DNA of 64,000 nt, from positions 62,001-126,000 of the forward strand of contig CALHYE010000002.1 of NCBI GenBank assembly GCA_938040735.1, given 5' to 3'. The notes under the pieces are model-generated. The model saw only the letters and a list, made by a program, of their open reading frames with translations, ran no database searches and was not told the origin of the DNA. Source of the DNA: an uncultured Bellilinea sp. GTDB taxonomy: Bacteria > Chloroflexota > Anaerolineae > Anaerolineales > Anaerolineaceae. Both the position numbers and the translations under genes were made by a program. Of the stretch, positions 1 through 10,094 are shown in pieces (position 1 is the first letter of the stretch; every line of letters begins with the position of its first letter).

Positions 1-248
1 ATAACATCTCCGGTGGCATTTTGAATTCCCGTTCGTACGGCTGCCCCTTTGCCCATATTTTTTTCATGAAAGATGGTGCGGATTTCTCCTTTTTGCTCCA
101 GATCGCTCAAAATTTCTCGGGTGCCGTCTTGGGAGCCGTCATCTACCACCAGGATTTCGTCCACTAAATCGGTTGCGCGGACACGTTGAATGATCTCGGA
201 AATTGTTTTTCGTTCGTTATAAGCTGGTATGATGACAGAAATTTTCAT
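1..248 (-). CDS. Family 2 glycosyltransferase, N-terminal part (gene runs off the left edge)
   Basis: Reverse-complement translation from ATG at 248: MKISVIIPAYNERKTISEIIQRVRATDLVDEILVVDDGSQDGTREIL..., the typical GT2 N-terminus with a VDDGS motif. Confidence 0.85.
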   Translation of the reverse strand, partial: MKISVIIPAYNERKTISEIIQRVRATDLVDEILVVDDGSQDGTREILSDLEQKGEIRTIFHEKNMGKGAAVRTGIQNATGDV

Positions 249-380
249 GGCGGGAATTATAAGGGATGAAGCCCGAATCAACAAGTCATGGCGTGCTATA
301 ATTTGTTTGTCATTTTCAGTAACTTCGTTGATTTTCATTTGAAGGAAAACATACCTTAAGGTATTCCTTGGAGGGGTAGG

Positions 381-1721
381 ATGACTAAAACTACACGCCC
401 GCCAACCTCAGCCGCAACCGCTGTGCCGACCGGACCGTTTGTGCCGCCGCCGATCAATACTATCGAAGATACCGGTCTGAATCCGTTGTGGCTTCAAGAC
501 CTGGCGCTGAAAATATTTTATTTTCAAGGTTACATGAGCGGTTTCAAACTGGCAGAGGAAATTGCCCTGCCGTTTACCGGGGTTCTCAGTCCAATCTTAG
601 ATGCGCTCAAGCGCGAAAAATTGATTGAAGTGCGCTCTTCTCAATCCGGGGTTGGGGAAGGCGCTTATATTTATGCCATTACGGGAGCGGGGATAGCCAG
701 AGCGAGAGAGGCGCTGGAACGTTCGCAGTACGCCGGTCCTGCGCCTGTCCCGTTGGAAATGTACAACGACGCCATCCGCCGCCAGAGCCGCGGCCGATTA
801 CAGGTGACCAATCGCGTGATGCGACAGGTGCTTTCCCATGTTGTTCTCTCTGAAGATACTTACCAGCGATTAGGCCCGGCGGTTAATTCGGGAACTTCTA
901 TTTTCCTTTACGGCCCGCCGGGGGATGGTAAAACGACCATTGCCCGTGCCATTGGCAACCTGATTCAGGCTCAGAAAATGTATATCCCTTATGCAATTTA
1001 TGTGGACGGGCAGGTAATTACCCTGTACGATTCGGTCAATCATCAACTGGCGGGTGAGGAAGATTCCTCCATGCAATCTACCGGCGGATTGCGTTCCACA
1101 GTGCGGCGTGATCCGCGGTGGGTTCAAATTCGCCGGCCTTTTATTGTCACCGGCGGGGAATTAACCATGGCGGGGCTTGATCTGGTCTTTGACGATACCC
1201 TGAAATATTACGAAGCTCCCTTCCAGATCAAGGCAAACGGGGGAATTTTGCTGATTGACGACTTTGGCCGTCAGCAAGTTCGACCGCGCGATCTGCTCAA
1301 CCGCTGGATTGTCCCGCTTGAAAACCGGATTGACTACATGAGCCTGCACACCGGCAGGAAATTTGAAGTGCCATTTGATGTTTTGGTGATCTTTTCGACC
1401 AATCTGCCGCCGAAAGAGCTGGTAGATGAGGCATTTTTACGCCGATTACGCCATAAAATTGAAATAACCGATCCGACTTATGAGGAATATCGCGAAATTT
1501 TCAAGCGGGTGGCCGCTCAAAAAGGCGTGGCTTACAACGATCAGGGTTTGGCTTATCTATTGCAGGAATATTACATCAAAGCCAACCGCAAGTTGCGGGC
1601 ATCTCATCCTCGGGATTTGTGTGACCAGATTTTGGATATTTCCCGCTATCTCGGCATGGAACCAGAAATGTCCAAAGAATTGATTGACCGCGCAGTCAAG
1701 GCATATTTTGTTGAATTATGA
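381..1721 (+). CDS. AAA-family ATPase (MoxR/RuvB-like core with N-terminal extension)
   Basis: 446-aa ORF with Walker A GPPGDGKTT, Walker B ILLIDDF and sensor-1-like VLVIFSTN; SD GGAGGGG upstream. Confidence 0.8.
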   Translation: MTKTTRPPTSAATAVPTGPFVPPPINTIEDTGLNPLWLQDLALKIFYFQGYMSGFKLAEEIALPFTGVLSPILDALKREKLIEVRSSQSGVGEGAYIYAITGAGIARAREALERSQYAGPAPVPLEMYNDAIRRQSRGRLQVTNRVMRQVLSHVVLSEDTYQRLGPAVNSGTSIFLYGPPGDGKTTIARAIGNLIQAQKMYIPYAIYVDGQVITLYDSVNHQLAGEEDSSMQSTGGLRSTVRRDPRWVQIRRPFIVTGGELTMAGLDLVFDDTLKYYEAPFQIKANGGILLIDDFGRQQVRPRDLLNRWIVPLENRIDYMSLHTGRKFEVPFDVLVIFSTNLPPKELVDEAFLRRLRHKIEITDPTYEEYREIFKRVAAQKGVAYNDQGLAYLLQEYYIKANRKLRASHPRDLCDQILDISRYLGMEPEMSKELIDRAVKAYFVEL

Positions 1722-2473
1722 ATCGACTCTTTGAATTACCCAAACCGGTTATTTTTGCTCATCGAGGCGCATCGGCGTACGCTCCGGAGAATACGATGGC
1801 AGCCTTTCGTCTTGCTGCCCGGCAAGGGGTAGAGGCGATTGAATTGGACGCGAAACTTTCGGCGGATGGCGAGGTGATTGTCATTCACGATGCTACGGTT
1901 GATCGCACTACCGATGCAAAGGGCGAGGTGCGGCATTTTCGTCTGCGGGATTTTCAAAAAATGGATGCGGGCAGCTATTTCTCGGAGGAGTTTCGGGGCG
2001 AGCCGGTACCGGAGTTGCGGCAGGTATTCGAGGAATTGGGTCGCAAACTTTACATCAACGTTGAGTTGACGAATTACGCAACACCGCGGGATCGGTTGCC
2101 GGAAAAAGTGGCGGAATTGGTGCGCCAATATCACCTTGAGGATTGGGTTTTGTTTTCGTCTTTCAATCCTTTAAATTTGTTTCGGATTCGACGGCTTTTG
2201 CCCGAATGCCCGGTGGGAATTCTGGCATTGGAGGGATCGGCTGGGGCATTAGCCCGTTCGTTCGTCGGTAAGTGGTTTGCCCCGCAAATCGTCCATCCGA
2301 ATTTGCTGGACGCGACCCGATCTTTTATTCAAAAACAGCATGAGCGCAGTCGCCGGGTTCATGTTTGGACGGTGAACGATCCGCAGGAAATCCAACGACT
2401 GTTTGAAGACGGGGTAGACGGGATTTTTACCGACGATCCTGTCACAGCCCAGCAAATTCGGAATCGAATGTGA
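1718..2473 (+). CDS. Glycerophosphodiester phosphodiesterase
   Basis: Motifs FAHRGASAYAPENTMAAF, ELDAKLSADGEVIVIHDATVDRTT, VWTVNDPQEIQRLFEDGVDGIFTDDP; ATGA overlap with previous gene. Confidence 0.9.
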   Translation: MNRLFELPKPVIFAHRGASAYAPENTMAAFRLAARQGVEAIELDAKLSADGEVIVIHDATVDRTTDAKGEVRHFRLRDFQKMDAGSYFSEEFRGEPVPELRQVFEELGRKLYINVELTNYATPRDRLPEKVAELVRQYHLEDWVLFSSFNPLNLFRIRRLLPECPVGILALEGSAGALARSFVGKWFAPQIVHPNLLDATRSFIQKQHERSRRVHVWTVNDPQEIQRLFEDGVDGIFTDDPVTAQQIRNRM

Positions 2474-5292
2474 ACGGACGAAAGGTGTTTCCTTCAATCC
2501 AGAAATGGTTGAATATGGTCCTGCTCATTACGCTTGTGATCACACAGGCTGCTTTTGGGTTTAGGCCAAGTTTCAACGCTCGGGCTGCAAATCATTCTCA
2601 AAGCGAGTTGGATACTCGGGCCCGGCTGATCCTGGATCAGATGTCACCGGAGCAAAAAGTCGGTCAGTTGTTTCTGGTCACCTTCAAGGGTAGCGACGCT
2701 CGCCGTGATTCGCCCGTTTACAAGTTAATTGTGGATTACAAAGTAGGTGGAGTCGTCCTTCGCGCCGACAATGACAATTTTGAGGTGGCGGGCAACACGG
2801 TTCCGAAAGCAGCCGAATTGATTCGGGCTTTGCAAAATCACGTTTGGGATGCCTCTCAATCTCAGGATCGGACAACAGCCACGCAAGGTTTACCGTACAT
2901 CCCGTTGTTCATAGGTATTTCTCAGGAAGGAGACCTTTACCCCAACGATCAAATTTATAGCGGGATGACTTCTCTGCCAAGTTTGATGGCAATTGGGGCG
3001 ACCTGGAATCCTTCCCTGGCCGAATCGGTTGGTAGTGTTCTGGGAAAGGAATTGCGGGCGATCGGGTTTAATCTGTATTTTGGGCCATCTCTGGATGTGC
3101 TGGAAGTTACGGCCACTTCAGCCAATACGCTGGGCGTGCGTACCTTTGGGGGAGATCCATTTTGGGTGGGTGAGATGGGAAAAGCGTACGTGCGTGGACT
3201 GCACCTGGGCAGCCGGGATCAATTAGCAGTCATTGCCAAACATTTTCCCGGGCGGGGAGCGTCGGATCGGTTGCCGGAGGAGGAAGTGGCGACCGTGCGT
3301 AAATCGCTGGATGCGCTTCGTCAAATCGAGCTGGCGCCTTTTTTTGCCTCTATGCAGGCAAATATAGAAAGCAAAGCCCGGGTGGACGGCGTGATGGTGT
3401 CTCATATTCGCTATCAGGGTTTGCAGGAAAATATCCGCGAAATCACCCCGCCGGTCAGCCTGGATGCTGAGGCAATGCGGCAGGTGCTGACGCTTGAACC
3501 GGCAGCAACGTGGTATCAAGAAGGCGGCGTGATCGTCAGCGATAACTTGGGCAGTAATGCGGTGCGGCGATTTTATGACCCGACCGGCCAAACCTTTGAT
3601 GCGCGGGTGGTTGCCAGAAACGCATTCCTGGCAGGAAATGATTTGTTGTATGTGAATAATTTCATCGACCCATCCGACATTGACAGCGTTGCCACGATCA
3701 TGCGGGTTTTGGACTCGTTTACTCAAAAGTATCGTGAAGATGCGGCTTTTGCCGAGCGGGTTGACCAATCCGTCGAGCGAATTTTGAAGTTGAAATTGCG
3801 CCTGTTCGGCGAATTTCGGATTGACCGGGCGCTGCCGCCGGCAAGTCAGCTGGCTGAGGTGGGGCGATCGCAATCGGTTGCGCTTGAAGTGGCACGTAAG
3901 GCCGCAACTCTACTCAGCCCTTCGGCTGCGGAATTGAATATTCGTCTGCCGCGTCCGCCCGAAAGCCGCGATCAGATCATCTTTTTTACGGATGTGGTTC
4001 GCGCCCGTCAGTGCAGTACTTGTGGAGATCAGTTCATCCTTTCAGGGGATAGTCTAAAAAATGCGGTCATGCGTTTGTACGGGCCCGCAGCCGGCGGTTC
4101 GATTATTCAGGGTTACCTGTTTTCTTATACTTTCCTTGACCTGAACACCTATCTGAATAATCCGGAAGGTTTGGCTGCATTAGGAGTTAATCTGGCGGAT
4201 GCTGAGTGGGTAGTGTTTGCGCTGACGGGGGATGATCCTTCCCGCCCGGAATCGCAAGCCTTGCGCCGTTTGTTGAACGAACGTCCTGATTTGATCCTGA
4301 ATAAAAAGGTAATTGTGTTTGCTTTCGGAGCGCCTTATTTACTGGACGCTACCGATATTGCCAAACTAACGGCCTATTACGGGTTATACAGCAAAGCGCC
4401 GGCGTTTGTAGATACGGCTGCGCGTATTTTGTTTCAGGAACAAAGTGCAAACGGGGCCTCGCCGGTTTCAATTCCGGGGATTGGATACGATATTATCCGG
4501 GCAACCTCTCCCAACCCGCTTCAAGTTATCCCGCTTTACTTTGATTTTCCAGCGCCCGTTGAAAATACCGAAACGACACCTCAGCCAACCGAACCCCTTG
4601 AATTTAAGGTGGGGGATGTCATCCCCTTTAGAACCGGGGTTATTGTTGATCAAAACGGCAATCCGGTTCCGGACGGGACCGTTGTTCGTTTCATCATCAA
4701 TACCCTGGGTGAAAGCGGCACAACCCAACAGATCGAAACGGTAACAACCGGCGGGGTTGCCAGAGCAAATTACCGGATCAATCTTCCGTCAACCATAGAA
4801 ATTCGGGTAGTCAGCGAACCGGCGATGACCTCCCAGATTATTACCATCAATACTTTAAACGGAGAAGCCAATATTTCCACAGAGGTGCCCACTCCACAGC
4901 CAACTTTAACCCTAACACCAACCATTACTCCAACACCCCAACCCACAGAGGAAGCCGTGGAACTTTCCGAAAAACCGTTCGATTTTGGCTTGATTGATTG
5001 GATTACCATGCTGCTGATTGTTGGGGGTGGCGGTGTGGGGATTGGCTTTATTGGACAACGGCGGGTTTCTTTGCGCTGGGGTTTTCGTTGGGGGATGATC
5101 GCCGTCATCGGGGGAGTTTTGGCTTACCTGTACCTGGTCAGCGGCTGGTTTGTTCCGTTGGTTCCATTGGAAAGCACCGGCCGATGGGGCGTGGCCATCG
5201 CCAGTCTGGTGGGTTTGCTCAGCGGGTGGGGGATTGCCTGGCTTTGGCAAATTCGTTTACAAAAATCTCAAAAACCTTCACGGAAAATCTAG
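2470..5292 (+). CDS. Secreted/membrane glycoside hydrolase family 3-like protein with C-terminal Ig-like region, T/P-rich linker and TM helices
   Basis: GH3/NagZ-like blocks ([37 protein letters not shown]), N-terminal hydrophobic segment, [20 protein letters not shown] linker, C-terminal TM segments. Confidence 0.75.
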   Translation: MNGRKVFPSIQKWLNMVLLITLVITQAAFGFRPSFNARAANHSQSELDTRARLILDQMSPEQKVGQLFLVTFKGSDARRDSPVYKLIVDYKVGGVVLRADNDNFEVAGNTVPKAAELIRALQNHVWDASQSQDRTTATQGLPYIPLFIGISQEGDLYPNDQIYSGMTSLPSLMAIGATWNPSLAESVGSVLGKELRAIGFNLYFGPSLDVLEVTATSANTLGVRTFGGDPFWVGEMGKAYVRGLHLGSRDQLAVIAKHFPGRGASDRLPEEEVATVRKSLDALRQIELAPFFASMQANIESKARVDGVMVSHIRYQGLQENIREITPPVSLDAEAMRQVLTLEPAATWYQEGGVIVSDNLGSNAVRRFYDPTGQTFDARVVARNAFLAGNDLLYVNNFIDPSDIDSVATIMRVLDSFTQKYREDAAFAERVDQSVERILKLKLRLFGEFRIDRALPPASQLAEVGRSQSVALEVARKAATLLSPSAAELNIRLPRPPESRDQIIFFTDVVRARQCSTCGDQFILSGDSLKNAVMRLYGPAAGGSIIQGYLFSYTFLDLNTYLNNPEGLAALGVNLADAEWVVFALTGDDPSRPESQALRRLLNERPDLILNKKVIVFAFGAPYLLDATDIAKLTAYYGLYSKAPAFVDTAARILFQEQSANGASPVSIPGIGYDIIRATSPNPLQVIPLYFDFPAPVENTETTPQPTEPLEFKVGDVIPFRTGVIVDQNGNPVPDGTVVRFIINTLGESGTTQQIETVTTGGVARANYRINLPSTIEIRVVSEPAMTSQIITINTLNGEANISTEVPTPQPTLTLTPTITPTPQPTEEAVELSEKPFDFGLIDWITMLLIVGGGGVGIGFIGQRRVSLRWGFRWGMIAVIGGVLAYLYLVSGWFVPLVPLESTGRWGVAIASLVGLLSGWGIAWLWQIRLQKSQKPSRKI

Positions 5293-6272
5293 CGGATCAG
5301 GGTAATGAGCAAACTGATCACCATCAAGAAAGCCGTAATGGCAATCAGACTCTGTTCCAGCGGGTAATTAATAAAACTCCACGGTGAAGTGACTTCGGTC
5401 TTAAAGCGGGGAAGCGTCGGCCGGTCTCCCAGCAGGCTTCTGCGAAAGACTTCCACAGACTCGGGACGCTCGTCAGGATGCAGACCCATTGCCCATAGAA
5501 TGCACCGTTCGGTTCGTAAAGAGATATCCGGGTTAATTTGACGGGGCGGAATCAATCGGCTTGGGTCAAGGAATCGTTCGCGGGCATCGGCGGGCGGCTC
5601 ATTGGTCAACAGGTGGTAAAGAGTTGCGCCAAAGGCGTAGATATCGCTGCGGATATCGGTATGCCCGCTATCTCCGCCGTACTGTTCCAGAGGGGTGTAA
5701 AGCGCCGTACCCTGCCCTTGCAAGACGGTAATGGTCACTTCGCCGGGCGCCAGGACTTTAACCAGTCCAAAATCCACCAATTTCAACAAACCGCTTGGAG
5801 TCACTTTCAGATTTGAGGGTTTGATGTCACGGTGCAGAATGGGCGGATTTTGACCGTGAAGATACGACAGCGCGCTTGCGAGTTGGTCAGCCCAGTCTAG
5901 CACTTCCGATTCTGGAAGGAAACGATTTTCCTGTTTTGCTTCCAGCATCAAGGAACGCAAATCTCGACCGGGGATGAAATCCATAACCAGATAATCGCGA
6001 GAACCGGTGGAGAAGAAATCGGAAACTTTTGGTAAATTGGGGTGATCCAAACGCGCCAGTACCGTTGCCTCGCGGAAAAATTGTTCCCGAGCCTCTTGCA
6101 GCAGATCGGGGGGAAGGGAACGATCGTGTTCCACCTCTTTGAGGGCGCATTGACGTCCTTCAAGCCGGAGATCATCCGCGAGGTAAATACTCCCCATGCC
6201 GCCTTGCCCGATAATGCGGACAATGCGGTAGCGGCCCCGTAAGACTTCTCCGGATTTTAGAGGCAAGGGCAT
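5289..6272 (-). CDS. Serine/threonine protein kinase (Hanks type) with C-terminal TM helix
   Basis: [58 protein letters not shown]-terminal hydrophobic helix. Confidence 0.93.
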   Translation of the reverse strand: MPLPLKSGEVLRGRYRIVRIIGQGGMGSIYLADDLRLEGRQCALKEVEHDRSLPPDLLQEAREQFFREATVLARLDHPNLPKVSDFFSTGSRDYLVMDFIPGRDLRSLMLEAKQENRFLPESEVLDWADQLASALSYLHGQNPPILHRDIKPSNLKVTPSGLLKLVDFGLVKVLAPGEVTITVLQGQGTALYTPLEQYGGDSGHTDIRSDIYAFGATLYHLLTNEPPADARERFLDPSRLIPPRQINPDISLRTERCILWAMGLHPDERPESVEVFRRSLLGDRPTLPRFKTEVTSPWSFINYPLEQSLIAITAFLMVISLLITLIR

Positions 6273-6434
6273 TGGTCAATTCCCTGTTGTGTAGGGGTCA
6301 GGCAATCTGGCGTGTTTTTCGGCGTTGAACCAGAAGGGCCTCAGAACACTTTTACACAAAGTATCGATTCTTTGATATATTATACCTTACTGGGTGAGGC
6401 AATCATTCCCAATCCTGAATTTTGGAGATGGGCA

Positions 6435-7115
6435 GTGAATTTGCAAGGTGAAGATCAACCGATTTTGATTGCACAGAGCGGACCGTTGAATGGCAAGCGC
6501 TGGGACATTTTTGATGGAATGACCATTGGGCGGGAAAAGGATTGTGATCTGGTCATTCCCGACCGTCAGGTGTCCCGCTATCATGCCCGTTTTGAAGTAC
6601 GCACCGACCGAACCATTCTTCACGATCTTTCGAGTAAAAACGGCACATACCGCAACGGCAAACGGGTTGAAGAACCGGTTGTTCTACAGGATGGGGATGT
6701 GGTTCAAATAGCGCTGGTTCAATATTTTGTCTATCTTAGTTCCGATTCAACTTTACCGTTGGGAACCGAATTTGAATTACCCATTGAAGAAGTCGATCAA
6801 AAATTCAACAAACGGCTGTTTTTGGATAAATTATCCCGGCGGGTGTGGGTAAATGGGGAAGAATTATTGCCGCCACTTTCGGTGCCCCAATTCCGGTTAT
6901 TGGAAGCGTTATACGACAATGAAGGGAAGGTTGTTTCAAGGCAGGATTTAGTGGTGGCCGTTTGGGGAGATGAAGAATCCGTAGGGGTTTCAGAACAGGC
7001 ATTGGATGCCCTGGTGAGGCGTTTGCGGGATCGCCTAGCGGTATTTGATCCCAATCACGCCTATTTGATCACTGTGCGCGGCTATGGATTGCGGCTGGAC
7101 AACCCTCCGGTTTGA
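6435..7115 (+). CDS. FHA-domain protein fused to OmpR/PhoB-type winged-helix DNA-binding domain
   Basis: FHA signature TIGREKDCDLVIPDRQVSRYHARF...HDLSSKNGTYRNG; C-terminal wHTH LSVPQFRLLEALYDNEGKVVSRQDLVVAVWGDEE...LRRLRDRL..VRGYGLRL. The ORF opens at 6312 (GTG) but GTG 6435 has a better SD (GGAG at -7) and a TATATT box lies just upstream. Confidence 0.8.
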   Translation: MNLQGEDQPILIAQSGPLNGKRWDIFDGMTIGREKDCDLVIPDRQVSRYHARFEVRTDRTILHDLSSKNGTYRNGKRVEEPVVLQDGDVVQIALVQYFVYLSSDSTLPLGTEFELPIEEVDQKFNKRLFLDKLSRRVWVNGEELLPPLSVPQFRLLEALYDNEGKVVSRQDLVVAVWGDEESVGVSEQALDALVRRLRDRLAVFDPNHAYLITVRGYGLRLDNPPV

Positions 7116-7263
7116 TTATGAGGGGTTAAACCCCGCGTTTCCACTACTTTCAAACTGAAAACTAATTGTAAGTTCTGATAATTGTATGCCGGGGTACTTT
7201 GGTTTAGTATTTAATCAATGATTTTCCGCAATTGAAAAGATCTAATCAGACGGGAAGAGCAGG

Positions 7264-8079
7264 ATGATGAAACGTCTGCAGTCGGTACAAAGTTCACCGC
7301 GTCCAAAAGACGGCGGAATATACTCCTTCGGACAAACTTATACCATCTCTGGAAACGAACGCAGCCTGAACGATAACCCTTCAATGGAAAGACCCCTTCA
7401 CGATATCAAAAGGTTCAACATTTCCTCATTATTTGAAGATACCTGGTTTGGGCCGAGGATTTGGAAAAGCAAACTTTATGATGGCATTCTGCCGTCTTTG
7501 GTGATGATCCTGTTGACCTTATTGTTCAATTTGCTCTTCATACCGGTCGAAGTGATGTTTGGGACACCGGGATTGTTGATTTACACCTTAATCCTTTTGG
7601 CGGGAGGCGTTTATTCCCTGGGGAAGTGCGTTCAGATGCGCTTGAATGAGATTAGCCGGGCGTGGTACGGCTTGATGTCGGGATTATTGTTGTGGTTTGT
7701 GGTCAACACGGCCGGCCGTTTGGGGGAGAGTTCATTTTCCATCGAAGTTGAGGCGGTCATGCTGCTGTTGGCTGTGCTGGTTGCCGCAACTCTGTGGAAG
7801 ACCGTCTTTCCGCTGGGCATAAGGTTTATTGCCTTTGTGTTTTTAGTGGAGTGGACACTTCGCTTCTGGCTAAACCTCCATGTCTTTTTAGCCGAAAGCT
7901 TTCAGTTTTTTCAGTGGAGTTACTACCTGAGCGGTTTTATTGCGCTTTCAGGTCTGATCTTTTTCCTGTTATGGATGTTCCTCAAGGCGGAGAGCCGTGT
8001 TCATCATCTCTGGGCTGCCGTAGGGGTGTGGTTTTGCACGCTGATGGTGATGATTGTATTTTTCCGCATGCCCCTATGA
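7264..8079 (+). CDS. Hypothetical multi-pass membrane protein
   Basis: 271-aa ORF, several hydrophobic helices, no recognised domain. Confidence 0.6.
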   Translation: MMKRLQSVQSSPRPKDGGIYSFGQTYTISGNERSLNDNPSMERPLHDIKRFNISSLFEDTWFGPRIWKSKLYDGILPSLVMILLTLLFNLLFIPVEVMFGTPGLLIYTLILLAGGVYSLGKCVQMRLNEISRAWYGLMSGLLLWFVVNTAGRLGESSFSIEVEAVMLLLAVLVAATLWKTVFPLGIRFIAFVFLVEWTLRFWLNLHVFLAESFQFFQWSYYLSGFIALSGLIFFLLWMFLKAESRVHHLWAAVGVWFCTLMVMIVFFRMPL

Positions 8080-8090
8080 GGATGATGCGC

Positions 8091-9377
8091 TTACAGAGCG
8101 GAAAAGAAGGGTTTTGAAGTCCTCTCTCCGCTTGACGGTAAATTGAGCACCTGCAGATAAACCGATTTTATTTCATCCGCGATTTGTTCCCACGAGTAGG
8201 ATTGGGCTACTTGATTCGCTTGTTGCCCCAGGCGATCGCGGAGGGATGAGTTTAGGATCAGTTCTTTGAGACGATTGCCTAGAATTTCCGGTTCACCATC
8301 CGGAACGACAAAGCCCGTCACCCCGTCCTGGACTAAAAATGCCAGTCCTCCTACCTGAGAAGCCACGACAGGAGTTCCGCACGCCATGGCTTCCAGTGCG
8401 ACCATTCCAAACGATTCATAATGCGAAGGGACGACGACAACTTCCGCGGCGGAATAGTAGTAAGGAAGCGAATCCTGGTCGCGTTTGCCGAGGAAAAGCA
8501 CAAAATCGCGCAATCCGAGATGTTTGACGAGGTTTTGCAAACGCGCCATTTCAGCATTGACACTCAATTCACTCTCTTCCGGGTCGCCGCCCACAATCAC
8601 CAGAGAGTGTGGACAGCACAACAAGTCTTCAGATTGCTGCATCCAGGCCACTGCACGAATGAGAGTCTCTAAACCTTTGAGGGGTTCGATTCGTCCCACA
8701 AACAAAATCATTCGGTTTTTTAGAGGTACGCCGATGACCTCGCGAGCCTCATCCTTGGGGATTGGATAAAACCGGCTTAGGTCCACGCCAGGGGGGATCA
8801 CACGAAGTTTTTTTGAGTTTGCTCCGTAGAGAAATTCCAGTTGGGATTGTTCTGCGGGGGTAGCGGCAATAATGCGGTCGGCTAATTGTATGATGCGTTT
8901 TTCACCCTCTAACCGATACTCCCCTTCGACTTCTTCCGGAGAACGGGCAACCCGGTTCTTCATGAGCACCAGGGTGTGAAACATGTGAACAATAGGGGTG
9001 TTCCATTCAATCTTCAATTTCTCTGCCGCAATGCCGGACATCCAATAATGGCTGTGAATAAGGTCGTAACGCAGTCCTTTGGCGCGGGTGAAGGCAAGTA
9101 TGCCTTCAACAAAGTCCGGCAGGTAGTTGGCCAGTTCTTTTTTCGGCAGGGGAATTTCCGGTCCGGCGGGGATATGAACTACCCGGTTGCCATAACCCAG
9201 GTTGTGCAATACATGAGGGACATGCTCATCTTGAGAGCGGGTGAACACATCCACGTGAACCCCGGCTTTACCCAAAAAGCGGGTTAATTCGGCGACATAT
9301 ACATTCATCCCTCCCGTATCTTTGCCACCCAGTGTCGCCAATGGGCAGGTATGGTACGAAATCATAGCGATGTTCAT
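8091..9377 (-). CDS. GT4-family glycosyltransferase (MshA / sucrose-phosphate synthase-like)
   Basis: MNIAMISYHTCPLATLGGKDTGGMNVYVAELTRFLG..., FVGRIEPLKGLETLIRA, VVPSHYESFGMVALEAMACGTPVVAS. Confidence 0.9.
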   Translation of the reverse strand: MNIAMISYHTCPLATLGGKDTGGMNVYVAELTRFLGKAGVHVDVFTRSQDEHVPHVLHNLGYGNRVVHIPAGPEIPLPKKELANYLPDFVEGILAFTRAKGLRYDLIHSHYWMSGIAAEKLKIEWNTPIVHMFHTLVLMKNRVARSPEEVEGEYRLEGEKRIIQLADRIIAATPAEQSQLEFLYGANSKKLRVIPPGVDLSRFYPIPKDEAREVIGVPLKNRMILFVGRIEPLKGLETLIRAVAWMQQSEDLLCCPHSLVIVGGDPEESELSVNAEMARLQNLVKHLGLRDFVLFLGKRDQDSLPYYYSAAEVVVVPSHYESFGMVALEAMACGTPVVASQVGGLAFLVQDGVTGFVVPDGEPEILGNRLKELILNSSLRDRLGQQANQVAQSYSWEQIADEIKSVYLQVLNLPSSGERTSKPFFSAL

Positions 9378-9388
9378 GGAAAAATTCC

Positions 9389-9418
9389 TTGCCCGAAAAA
9401 ACGGTGTACTGGTATAAT
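9389..9418 (+). promoter_or_regulatory. Promoter candidate for tRNA-Thr (TTGCCC - 18 bp - TATAAT)
   Basis: -10 TATAAT at 9413-9418, -35-like TTGCCC at 9389-9394, tRNA starts at 9428. Confidence 0.5.
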
Positions 9419-9427
9419 TTGCCCCAC

Positions 9428-9500
9428 GCCACCGTAGCTCAGACGGTAGAGCAGGCGTTTCGTAAACGTCTGGTCAAGGGTTCGAGTCCCTTCGGTGGCT
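9428..9500 (+). tRNA. tRNA-Thr (anticodon CGU)
   Basis: Cloverleaf by eye: acceptor GCCACCG/CGGTGGC, D stem GCTC/GAGC, anticodon stem GGCGT/ACGTC with loop TTCGTAA, T stem AAGGG/CCCTT with TTCGAGT loop. Confidence 0.95.
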
Positions 9501-9603
9501 CTTTGATTCTACTCCCTCATGCCATAAATTAGGGGTTTCGAGGCAAAATGACCGATTGTATTAGAAATTTAAGATCGTCATTAGGAGAATTGAAAAATTG
9601 TCC

Positions 9604-9804
9604 CTAAAAGCCGATGCGGAACCAATCCGTGCCGGTAATAATTGAAAGCGCCAGCAGAACGAACAGGATTAAGAGGATCGTTCCGCAGCCACAGCCAAAA
9701 CAAGAGCCGCTCCCACATCCAAATCGGGATTGCAGCCAGTTAAACAAGCGATCCAGTAAAAACAATTTCAACAATCCTGATAAGCAGCCGGGGCGATTGT
9801 CCAT
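9604..9804 (-). CDS. Small Cys/Gly-rich single-TM hypothetical protein
   Basis: 66 aa, FGCGSGSCFGCGCGTILLILFVLLALSII. Confidence 0.45.
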   Translation of the reverse strand: MDNRPGCLSGLLKLFLLDRLFNWLQSRFGCGSGSCFGCGCGTILLILFVLLALSIITGTDWFRIGF

Positions 9805-9920
9805 TTTCTTTAATCCTCTCTGATTTCTAACTCACTTACGCAAAACCGGCAAAAAAGTTGCTTGAAATTAGAAAGACCGGCTTTTGTAGAACCCTTCTTA
9901 AAAACTTGCGAACAAATTGC

Positions 9921-9950
9921 TTGACAATTGCTGTCCCCTGTCAGTAAAAT
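9921..9950 (+). promoter_or_regulatory. Promoter of the his operon (TTGACA - 18 bp - TAAAAT)
   Basis: TTGACA 9921-9926, TAAAAT 9945-9950; expected +1 near 9957. Confidence 0.7.
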
Positions 9951-9956
9951 AATTGC

Positions 9957-10034
9957 ATGAAACCTGATCCTCAAATCTCTAAATCTCGCCATCATCATCA
10001 TTGGATTATCAACCTCCGCTGTCCGATTGGGTGA
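9957..10034 (+). CDS. hisL: his operon leader peptide MKPDPQISKSRHHHHWIINLRCPIG
   Basis: 25-codon ORF with four consecutive CAT codons (9990-10001), directly upstream of an intrinsic terminator and hisG. Confidence 0.8.
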   Translation: MKPDPQISKSRHHHHWIINLRCPIG

Positions 10035-10065
10035 GTGGTCAGGTCAGGTATTGTAGTTTACAACG

Positions 10066-10094
10066 AACCTCCGCCAATCGGCGGGGGTTTTTTT
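10066..10094 (+). terminator. his attenuator terminator hairpin
   Basis: AACCTCCGCC-AATC-GGCGGGGGTT (about 10 bp stem incl. one G-T) followed by a T7 tract. Confidence 0.85.

Noticed and set aside
3223-3873. 216-aa antisense ORF inside the GH3-like gene, and many similar 60-170-aa shadow ORFs elsewhere
   Set aside because: Fully inside well-supported genes on the other strand, without domain signals.
9990-10001. CATCATCATCAT as a simple microsatellite
   Set aside because: It is in frame inside a short ORF placed between a promoter and an intrinsic terminator before hisG, so a His-codon run in a leader peptide is the better reading.
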